Assembly: GCA_021797955.1 (NCBI GenBank)
Contig: JAJZYV010000117.1
Span: forward strand, 1-6,348
Source: Thermoplasmata archaeon
GTDB lineage: Archaea > Thermoplasmatota > Thermoplasmata > Thermoplasmatales > Thermoplasmataceae
Direction: 5' to 3'
DNA length: 6,348 bases
How positions within the stretch are numbered: position 1 is the first letter of the stretch; each line of letters opens with the position of its first letter. A model generated the notes under the pieces. That model was not told the DNA's origin and ran no database searches. It was given only the letters and a program-made list of their open reading frames with translations. Positions 1 to 4,141 of this stretch are shown piece after piece. The translations under genes and the position numbers were made by a program.

Positions 1-30
1 GGATTTTTTGTAAAGATATTTCCAGCATAA

Positions 31-41
31 CTTTATAAAAA
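31..41 (+). promoter_or_regulatory. TATA box of the gap-radA operon, probably leaderless
   Basis: CTTTATAAAAA has the archaeal TATA form (TTTATA). Its centre lies about 25 bases before the gap ATG at 61, the usual distance from TATA box to transcription start in archaea, so the mRNA probably starts at or next to the ATG. There is no Shine-Dalgarno sequence before gap, which fits a leaderless message. A T6 run at 4-9 may be the end of an upstream transcript. Confidence 0.65.
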
Positions 42-60
42 GGCTAAAAATCGGTAACCA

Positions 61-1077
61 ATGATCAAAGTTGGGATAAACGGCTATGGAACCATTGGAA
101 GAAGAGTTGCAGATGCGGTAAGGCTCCAGAAGGATATGTCGATTATTGGAATTGTGAAAACAAAACCGGATTATGTTGCCGTGGAGGCTGCCAGGATGTT
201 CAATGTTTATGCAAGTGATAATGAAACTCTCCACACTTTTGAAAGTTCTGGAATAAAAGCAAAAGGAACACTGAATGATCTTGTGCAATCCGTGGATGTC
301 ATGGTTGACTGTACGCCTGAGGGAATGGGAGAAAAAAATAAGGAGTTGTATAAGAAGAGTAATATAAAGGCAATTTTTCAGGGTGGAGAAGAGGCTAAAA
401 TAGCCGAACAAAGCTTCAATGCTTATTCCAGCTACGATAAGAGTGTGGGAAAACAATTTCTAAGGGTTGTATCATGCAACACCACAGGACTTGCACGTAC
501 AATATATCCAATAATGAAGAAATTCGGGGTCAATTCCGTTGATGCAACGCTCATCAGAAGAGCTACCGATCCCAATGACAGTAAGAAAGGCCCAATTAAC
601 GCCGTAGAGCCAAGCCTTAAGTTTCCCTCACATCATGGACCAGATCTCAAAACTGTTCTTGATGTCAAGGATGTTGGAACTGTTGCCATCAAGGTTCCAA
701 CAACATTGATGCATGTTCATTCGATCTCACTGAAAACAGATTCAGAGGTTTCAAAAGACAAATTAATTGAAGAGTGGAGCAAATTCAATAGGATCATACC
801 TCTCTCTGGGAAAAGCGGCTTATCTTCCACATCACAAATAATGGATCTGGCTAGAGAATTTGGAAGAAAGAGAGGAGATCTCTTCGAGATAGCAGTTTGG
901 AAGGAGAGTTTGTTTACATCAGGGAATACGGTCAGATATATTCAGGCCGTGCATCAGGAGAGCGACGTGGTTCCTGAAAATGTCGATGCAATCAGGGCAA
1001 TAATGGGTTACTCCGATAGGGAAAAGTCCATTACCGATACAGATAATACCATGGGAATATTCAGGAGGGATTTGTAA
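61..1077 (+). CDS. gap: Archaeal type II glyceraldehyde-3-phosphate dehydrogenase (phosphorylating)
   Basis: Cytosolic NAD(P)-dependent enzyme that interconverts glyceraldehyde 3-phosphate plus phosphate and 1,3-bisphosphoglycerate. The 338-residue length is typical of the archaeal family. The N-terminal Rossmann fold opens with [12 protein letters not shown] (residues 4-15), the dinucleotide-binding glycine motif. The catalytic cysteine is C139 in SCNTTGL (138-144), and the archaeal histidine motif MHVHSI is at 217-222. The catalytic domain runs to about residue 300. The start is fixed by an in-frame TAA at 55-57 and by a TATA box about 25 bases upstream. In Thermoplasmatales, which use a non-phosphorylating Entner-Doudoroff route, this enzyme is generally thought to serve gluconeogenesis; that role is inferred here. 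The TAA stop shares its last base with the radA ATG, so the two are cotranscribed. Nothing in the reading frame looks damaged. Confidence 0.96.
   Translation: MIKVGINGYGTIGRRVADAVRLQKDMSIIGIVKTKPDYVAVEAARMFNVYASDNETLHTFESSGIKAKGTLNDLVQSVDVMVDCTPEGMGEKNKELYKKSNIKAIFQGGEEAKIAEQSFNAYSSYDKSVGKQFLRVVSCNTTGLARTIYPIMKKFGVNSVDATLIRRATDPNDSKKGPINAVEPSLKFPSHHGPDLKTVLDVKDVGTVAIKVPTTLMHVHSISLKTDSEVSKDKLIEEWSKFNRIIPLSGKSGLSSTSQIMDLAREFGRKRGDLFEIAVWKESLFTSGNTVRYIQAVHQESDVVPENVDAIRAIMGYSDREKSITDTDNTMGIFRRDL
1063..1068 (+). promoter_or_regulatory. Shine-Dalgarno site of radA inside the end of gap
   Basis: AGGAGG lies 8 bases before the radA ATG at 1077 and is read as part of the last codons of gap (FRRDL). 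It is a strong ribosome site, in contrast to gap, which has none. It supports ATG 1077 over the internal Met12 codon at 1110, which has no such site. Confidence 0.8.
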
Positions 1078-2048
1078 TGGTTGAATCAAAGAAAGCAGAA
1101 ACAGACAAAATGTCAATTGAAGATATACCTGGCGTAGGGGAAGCAACAGCTGAAAAGCTGAGAGACAGTGGGTACGATGATGTAATGGCAATTGCTGTGG
1201 CTGCTCCAAAGGATCTCTCTGAAATAACTGGAATAGGAGAAGGGGCAATAATCAAGATTATAGCAGCCGCCAGAAAGTTGGCCGATGTTGGAAACTACGA
1301 AACCGGTGAAGAGATATTGAACCGCAGGAAGAATGTCCACAAACTGACCACAGGCAGCAAAAACCTCGACAATCTACTTGGCGGAGGCTTGGAAACTCAG
1401 ACAATAACAGAATTCTTTGGGGAATTCGGTTCGGGAAAAACACAGATTATGCATCAGATAGCTGTCAATGCCACAACACCTGAAAGCGATGGCGGATTCA
1501 ACTCCGATGTTCTAATTATAGATACAGAAAACACCTTTAGACCGGAAAGAATAGTTCAAATGTCAAGGGCGAAAAACCTTGATTCTGACGAAGTCTTGAA
1601 GAGAATTCATGTAGCCCGAGCATTTAACTCGCACCATCAAATATTATTGGCAGAAAAGGCTTCTCAAATGGCAAAGGACTTTAATATACGCCTGCTGATT
1701 GTTGATTCCCTGACGTCACATTTCAGATCTGAATATATGGGAAGAGGATCTCTATCGGAGAGACAGCAGCTGCTCAACCGTCATATGCATGACCTCTTGA
1801 GGTTCGGAATGCTTCAGAATGCTGTCATTGCTGTAACAAATCAGGTAGCAGCAAGGCCTGACGTCTTCTTTGGTGATCCTACCGCACCGATTGGGGGAAA
1901 TATTGTTGGTCATACAGCAACATTCAGAATTTATCTGAGAAAGGGAAAAGCTGGCAAGAGAATAGCCAGATTAATAGACTCGCCTTATCTTCCAGAAGGG
2001 GAAACGGTTATTCAACTTTCAGAAGAAGGAATACTGGATGGAATATGA
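1077..2048 (+). CDS. radA: DNA repair and recombination protein RadA (archaeal RecA/Rad51 recombinase)
   Basis: ATP-dependent recombinase that forms filaments on single-stranded DNA and carries out homology search and strand exchange. At 323 residues it has normal length. The N-terminal helix-hairpin-helix DNA-binding domain (about 13-70) has [12 protein letters not shown] and a second hairpin TGIGEGAI. A linker (71-84) carries the polymerisation motif, here Y74-E-T-G77. The RecA-type ATPase core follows: Walker A GEFGSGKT at 115-122 (K121, T122), Walker B LLIVDS at 206-211 (D210), and the L2 DNA-binding region around [21 protein letters not shown] (254-274). The C-terminal part has [12 protein letters not shown] (298-309), typical of RadA rather than RadB. 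The gene overlaps gap by one base and has its own AGGAGG, so translation is likely coupled to gap. A T-rich stretch follows the stop. Confidence 0.97.
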   Translation: MVESKKAETDKMSIEDIPGVGEATAEKLRDSGYDDVMAIAVAAPKDLSEITGIGEGAIIKIIAAARKLADVGNYETGEEILNRRKNVHKLTTGSKNLDNLLGGGLETQTITEFFGEFGSGKTQIMHQIAVNATTPESDGGFNSDVLIIDTENTFRPERIVQMSRAKNLDSDEVLKRIHVARAFNSHHQILLAEKASQMAKDFNIRLLIVDSLTSHFRSEYMGRGSLSERQQLLNRHMHDLLRFGMLQNAVIAVTNQVAARPDVFFGDPTAPIGGNIVGHTATFRIYLRKGKAGKRIARLIDSPYLPEGETVIQLSEEGILDGI

Positions 2049-2071
2049 TTTATTCTGAGTAAAAATCATCT

Positions 2072-2089
2072 ATTTATTTTATTTTTTTT
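2072..2089 (+). terminator. T-rich transcription terminator after radA
   Basis: The bases ATTTATTTTATTTTTTTT begin 24 bases after the radA stop, with T8 at the end. Archaeal RNA polymerase stops at oligo-T tracts without needing a hairpin, so this is a reasonable 3' end for the gap-radA transcript. The same stretch could also act as a TATA-like element for a transcript starting near 2100. Confidence 0.5.
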
Positions 2090-2101
2090 AATATTAAATA
2101 T

Positions 2102-2106
2102 GAAGG
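2102..2106 (+). promoter_or_regulatory. Possible ribosome site for the 11-codon leader ORF
   Basis: GAAGG lies 6 bases before the ATG at 2113. The same surroundings (ATATGAAGGT) match the sepF ribosome site region (ATATGGAGGT, 2871-2880) at 9 of 10 bases. It matters only if a transcript from radA read-through or from a start near 2100 covers it. Confidence 0.25.
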
Positions 2107-2112
2107 TTTATA

Positions 2113-2148
2113 ATGTGGTTTTACCGATGGTATCAAAAAATGCACTAA
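2113..2148 (+). CDS. Possible 11-residue aromatic-rich leader peptide
   Basis: ATG 2113 to TAA 2146-2148 encodes MWFYRWYQKMH. Five of eleven residues are aromatic (two Trp, two Tyr, one Phe). It has a GAAGG six bases upstream and ends 31 bases before the ATG of a gene for an ACT-domain regulator of amino acid metabolism. It is far too short to be recognised by homology. AT-rich noncoding DNA easily gives Phe and Tyr codons, although two TGG codons are less expected. It could simply be noncoding sequence. Confidence 0.18.
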   Translation: MWFYRWYQKMH

Positions 2149-2159
2149 GTTATTTAACT
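2147..2159 (+). promoter_or_regulatory. TATA box of the HTH-ACT gene, within a short palindrome
   Basis: AAGTTATTTAACT contains a TATA-like TTATTTAA whose centre is about 26-27 bases before the ATG at 2180, as expected for a leaderless transcript; no ribosome site precedes this ATG. The element is also a palindrome (AGTTA-TT-TAACT, 2148-2159), so a dimeric repressor could sit over the TATA box. An alternative TATA at 2106-2113 (GTTTATAA) would give a leader of about 45 bases. Confidence 0.45.
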
Positions 2160-2179
2160 CAGAATACATATATCGCTAG

Positions 2180-2698
2180 ATGTGGGATCAAATTACAACC
2201 AAATTTGGAAAGAATCCTTCACAGATGAAGGTAGTCAGATATTTCGTGACATATGGGCTTTCTGTTAACGAAAAGTTTCCCGAAGAGCCTTCAGTTTTTT
2301 GCGCAAACATTGAAGTAAGGCCAAATGCAATTGCTCTGGCCATTGGAGTTGACAGAAGAGTCGTGCAGAGCGTGGTAAACAAGATATTTGCTGATAAGGA
2401 GCTGCTGAACTTTTTCAAGGAGATGAGACCAATAGCCGATATGGGACAGTTATCGTCAAAGATACTTCGCCTAGGAGTAATTGAAGTAATCCCAGAGGAT
2501 CCTTCTAGACCTGGTATCATTTCAGGTATAGTAAAGATAATTGCTGATTACAACATAGGAATAAGACAGGTAATGGTGGATGACCCAATAATTTCAGATT
2601 CCCCAAGAGCAAGAATTGTTACAGATTCCCCGTTGCCAGGAGATGCAGTTCCCCTTATGAAAAAAGTTCCTGGGGTAAAAGGAATAATTGTTCTTTGA
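2180..2698 (+). CDS. HTH and ACT domain protein, predicted regulator of amino acid metabolism (COG2150-like)
   Basis: The 172-residue protein has an N-terminal half with a helix-turn-helix-like segment (RPNAIALAIGVDRRVVQSVVNKI, about 47-69, shown here by its key residues G56, D58, R59, R60) and a C-terminal ACT domain from about 98. The ACT part shows VIEVIPEDPSRPG then IIADYNIGIRQ (120-130) and an alternating strand near the end (IVTDSPLPG). ACT domains commonly bind amino acids, so a ligand-sensing transcription factor is the likely role; target genes and ligand are unknown. This matches the archaeal family annotated as predicted regulator of amino acid metabolism. A TAG directly before ATG 2180 fixes the start, and a TATA element about 26 bases upstream suggests a leaderless mRNA. 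The gene stands alone, between the T tract after radA and the structured leader of sepF. Confidence 0.83.
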   Translation: MWDQITTKFGKNPSQMKVVRYFVTYGLSVNEKFPEEPSVFCANIEVRPNAIALAIGVDRRVVQSVVNKIFADKELLNFFKEMRPIADMGQLSSKILRLGVIEVIPEDPSRPGIISGIVKIIADYNIGIRQVMVDDPIISDSPRARIVTDSPLPGDAVPLMKKVPGVKGIIVL

Positions 2699-2725
2699 AT
2701 TTACGACAACACTATACTAAACGCA

Positions 2726-2745
2726 CTAACCCTATTGTTGGTTAG
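2726..2745 (+). repeat. Stem-loop after the HTH-ACT gene
   Basis: CTAACC (2726-2731) and GGTTAG (2740-2745) form a perfect 6-bp stem with an 8-base loop, 27 bases after the stop codon of the HTH-ACT gene. No T run follows, so it is not a typical terminator. It could protect the mRNA 3' end or be a protein site. Confidence 0.4.
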
Positions 2746-2751
2746 GTCTCC

Positions 2752-2904
2752 ATGGTGTGGCAAATGAAAGTTCTCATAATAAAAGATGATATGATCCCAA
2801 GATTTAATTTAGCTTTTGAAAATAGCAATAAATTTATTGCTAATCTGATCATATCTTTCATAGACAAAATATATGGAGGTAAAAACCTGTCATGCCAATT
2901 TTAA
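2752..2904 (+). CDS. Possible small ORF (50 residues, or 46 from ATG 2764) overlapping the sepF start
   Basis: An uninterrupted frame runs from ATG 2752 (second ATG at 2764) to TAA 2902-2904 and overlaps the sepF start by 13 bases in a different frame. It begins MVWQMKVLIIKDD, and its later part, NKFIANLIISFIDKIYGGK, alternates hydrophobic and polar residues like an amphipathic helix. There is no clear ribosome site. The frame passes through the inverted repeats of this leader. AT-rich noncoding DNA tends to encode just this kind of Ile/Phe/Lys/Asn peptide, so it is more likely untranslated leader than a gene. Confidence 0.15.
   Translation: MVWQMKVLIIKDDMIPRFNLAFENSNKFIANLIISFIDKIYGGKNLSCQF
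2788..2855 (+). repeat. Nested inverted repeats in the sepF upstream region
   Basis: Outer arms GATATGATC (2788-2796) and GATCATATC (2847-2855) are perfect reverse complements. After a three-base bulge (CCA, 2797-2799) pairing continues with AGATT (2800-2804) against AATCT (2842-2846), 14 bp in all. Inside lies a perfect palindrome. As RNA the whole 68 bases could fold into one long structure; as DNA the repeats could be operator sites. Confidence 0.5.
2823..2842 (+). promoter_or_regulatory. 20-bp perfect palindrome, candidate sepF operator over the TATA position
   Basis: The half-site TAGCAATAAA is followed directly by its exact reverse complement. The AT-rich centre (AATAAATTTATT) resembles a TATA box. 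If used, transcription would start near 2858-2860 and give a leader of about 32 bases that includes the GGAGGT site. A dimeric DNA-binding protein sitting here would block TBP. No regulator can be named. Confidence 0.45.
2875..2880 (+). promoter_or_regulatory. Ribosome binding site of sepF in a small hairpin
   Basis: GGAGGT is a full-strength archaeal ribosome site, but the gap to ATG 2892 is 11 bases, longer than usual. AGGT (2877-2880) can pair with ACCT (2885-2888) around a four-A loop, which would hide part of the site and, when folded, shorten the effective distance. Confidence 0.6.
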
Positions 2905-3257
2905 GACCAAGAGGTAGAAAAAATTCAGAAGAAGACGGCCCTGTTAAGTTTCTTGATCTGGCAGAATACAAATTCTTCGAGGAAGAGGAACAGGAAAAGA
3001 ATGCACTTAGAGTGGCTGAAATATCCAAGTTTGAAGATGTGCGTAAAATAGCTGATTATCTTTACAATGGTGACATCATCATTCTGGACTGCAGTTATGC
3101 CCAAAGAGATGACCTGAACATGCGGAAGATAATCGAAGAAATAAAAGGTATGGGAAAGGATGTTGGAGGCGATTATGCTGCACTTTCGAAAACCCTCTAT
3201 GCAATAACTCCCAAGGGAATTACAATTGATCGCAGAAAGATCAAAGCTTCATTCTGA
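2892..3257 (+). CDS. sepF: SepF-like cell division protein (archaeal FtsZ membrane anchor)
   Basis: Archaeal SepF binds the FtsZ C-terminal tail and links the division ring to the inner face of the membrane. The 121-residue protein has the SepF/DUF552 core at about 39-118: LRVAEISKFEDVRKIADYL, then GDIIILDCSYA (60-70), a helix NMRKIIEEIKGMG, the glycine-rich VGGDYAAL (91-98) of the dimer interface, and a closing YAITPKGITIDRRKI (103-117). Before the core come a conserved-looking FLDLAEYKF (20-28) and an acidic stretch EEEEQEK. The first ten residues, MPILRPRGRK, are basic with two prolines and do not form an obvious amphipathic membrane helix, unlike typical SepF. The start is supported by an in-frame TAA at 2880-2882 and GGAGGT upstream. 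No ftsZ gene is in the window. It converges on the glycosyltransferase gene with 26 bases between the stops. Confidence 0.9.
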   Translation: MPILRPRGRKNSEEDGPVKFLDLAEYKFFEEEEQEKNALRVAEISKFEDVRKIADYLYNGDIIILDCSYAQRDDLNMRKIIEEIKGMGKDVGGDYAALSKTLYAITPKGITIDRRKIKASF

Positions 3258-3276
3258 GTCTTCAGGATCGATAAAT

Positions 3277-3290
3277 AAGATACTTATCTT
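3277..3290 (-). terminator. Small hairpin between convergent sepF and glycosyltransferase genes
   Basis: AAGAT-ACTT-ATCTT forms a 5-bp stem with a four-base loop (AAGATA and TATCTT are exact complements) and overlaps the glycosyltransferase stop codon. On the minus strand it is followed by TTATTTAT, a weak T-rich tract that could end the glycosyltransferase message. On the plus strand no T run follows, so sepF has no evident terminator here. Confidence 0.3.
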
Positions 3291-3955
3291 CTGTTGACCA
3301 TACTTGTAAATATTGCGAATAGATTTGCGAAACCGTCATGCCATGTATTAAGTTTTGGCTTTGTCATTCTAACTCCATACCTGATTGGAACCTCTATAAT
3401 GGTTCCATGAATGAATGCCTCTATTTTTATGTCCTGTGAAAATGACATACCATCACTCAATCTGACCATTTTTTTGAAAATATTATTTCTGAAAAGCCAC
3501 ATACCACTTTGAGAATCTATTATTCTAAATCCATAGAATAAGAATATGGCTAAGTTTAGGACACTGTTTCCTATAAAATGCAGGTTAGTATAAGAATTCT
3601 GGTTCCTCAAAGTCATTCTATCACATGACACAAAATCAACGTCATTTATCCTTAACAATTCTATTAGTGTACCAGCTATTTCCGAAGGATATGTTCCATC
3701 CCCATCAAGGCACAATATGAGATCACCTTTACAATGGGATATTCCTGTTTTATAGGCCACCCCATATCCTCTTCGCGGTTCCTGGATCACCTTTGCCCCC
3801 TTTTCCTTCGCAATCTCTCTTGTCCTGTCCTTGGAATCTGTATCAACCACTATAATTTCCATGGGAGATAGATACCTGAGACTGTCAATGACTTCACCGA
3901 TTGTTTTTTCTTCATTCATAGTTGGAATAACCACGCTCAGAGTATCTTTTTCCAA
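3284..3955 (-). CDS. Family 2 glycosyltransferase (dolichyl-phosphate sugar synthase-like), soluble short form
   Basis: The 223-residue GT-A fold enzyme probably moves a sugar from a nucleotide sugar to a polyprenyl phosphate or glycan acceptor; the real substrates cannot be read from the sequence. Motifs in order: VVIPTMNEEKTI (8-19) for nucleotide binding, IIVVDTDSKDRT (34-45), GYGVAYKTGI (63-72), the metal-binding DGDGTYP (84-90, DXD at D84-D86), DSQSGMWLF (147-155) and QDIKIEAF (174-181), which form the acceptor and catalytic region. The end KLNTWHDGFANLFAIF resembles related polyprenyl-phosphate glycosyltransferases. It has no transmembrane tail, though FIGNSVLNLAIFLFYGF (127-143) is hydrophobic enough to touch a membrane. 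The start is TTG at 3955: a TGA lies three codons upstream in frame, and the next ATG (Met13) would cut the first motif. rad50 lies upstream on the same strand, 186 bases away. Confidence 0.88.
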   Translation of the reverse strand: MEKDTLSVVIPTMNEEKTIGEVIDSLRYLSPMEIIVVDTDSKDRTREIAKEKGAKVIQEPRRGYGVAYKTGISHCKGDLILCLDGDGTYPSEIAGTLIELLRINDVDFVSCDRMTLRNQNSYTNLHFIGNSVLNLAIFLFYGFRIIDSQSGMWLFRNNIFKKMVRLSDGMSFSQDIKIEAFIHGTIIEVPIRYGVRMTKPKLNTWHDGFANLFAIFTSMVNRR

Positions 3956-3970
3956 TTTTCTTCAATCTTG

Positions 3971-3994
3971 AGATATATTTTAGCATAAAATATC
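3971..3994 (-). promoter_or_regulatory. Candidate glycosyltransferase promoter with an AT-rich palindrome
   Basis: ATATTTTA (3975-3982) and TAAAATAT (3986-3993) are exact inverted repeats with three bases between them, 20-38 bases upstream of the TTG start. Either arm could serve as a TATA box on the minus strand, giving a very short leader or none. A further TATA-like GTATAAATA on the minus strand (4013-4021) would give a leader of about 37 bases. No ribosome site precedes the TTG. Confidence 0.4.
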
Positions 3995-4011
3995 TTCTGT
4001 GCTGATTATTG

Positions 4012-4116
4012 CTTATTTATACTTAACAAACTCAAACTATTTGATTTGTCAGGCGTCTTTTCCATTTTCTTATATCGTTTCCTGATTTTCTATTCCTCAT
4101 GCAGTGAGGTTTTTTT
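4012..4116 (+). ncRNA. Candidate plus-strand small RNA between glycosyltransferase and rad50
   Basis: A TATA-like CTTATTTATACTT at 4012-4024 would place a plus-strand start near 4043, and a hairpin with T7 ends at 4116, giving an RNA of about 70-75 bases. TCAGG (4049-4053) and CCTGA (4081-4085) could form a second stem between them. TCAAA/TTTGA (4032-4044) is a further small hairpin. The same TATA sequence reads equally well on the minus strand as a glycosyltransferase promoter, so the RNA is only a hypothesis. No known RNA family is recognised. Confidence 0.22.
4095..4116 (+). terminator. Hairpin plus T7, intrinsic-type terminator reading rightward
   Basis: CCTCA (4095-4099) pairs with TGAGG (4105-4109) around a five-base loop, followed at once by seven T (4110-4116). 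The T run lies only on the plus strand; the minus strand has no T run after the hairpin, so it is not the end of rad50. The nearest plus-strand gene, sepF, ends more than 800 bases earlier, beyond the antisense of the glycosyltransferase gene. Confidence 0.5.
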
Positions 4117-4141
4117 CTAAATTTGCTTTAAGATAAGGATT

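Larger units (their letters stand above)
2051..2166. repeat. 10-bp perfect inverted repeat bracketing the radA-HTH/ACT intergenic region
   Basis: TATTCTGAGT at 2051-2060 and ACTCAGAATA at 2157-2166 are exact reverse complements separated by 96 bases. The left arm starts just after the radA stop. The right arm lies between the proposed TATA box and start codon of the next gene. Paired in RNA, the arms would enclose the whole intergenic region including the T tract. Function unknown. Confidence 0.6.

Noticed and set aside
919..1443. Minus-strand open frames across the end of gap and the start of radA
   Set aside because: They are antisense to two clearly recognised genes, show no recognisable domain, and have low-complexity composition expected of shadow frames.
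2061..2156. Known riboswitch or T-box-like element before the HTH-ACT gene
   Set aside because: Apart from the long-range 10-bp pairing, only three-base-pair stems such as GGT/ACC are seen; no known aptamer core is recognisable.
2127..2200. ATG at 2127 as an upstream start for the HTH-ACT protein
   Set aside because: It is in a different frame from ATG 2180, and the correct frame has a TAG directly before 2180.
2783..2850. C/D box small RNA in the sepF upstream region (GATGAT near 2785, CTGA at 2845-2848)
   Set aside because: No exact C box (RTGATGA) is present, and the CTGA overlaps the inverted repeat arm rather than lying inside a terminal stem.
4035..4100. Minus-strand 22-residue basic peptide starting at the CAT of 4098-4100
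   Set aside because: It is very short, has no ribosome site, and its start lies in the loop of a terminator-like hairpin; nothing supports translation.
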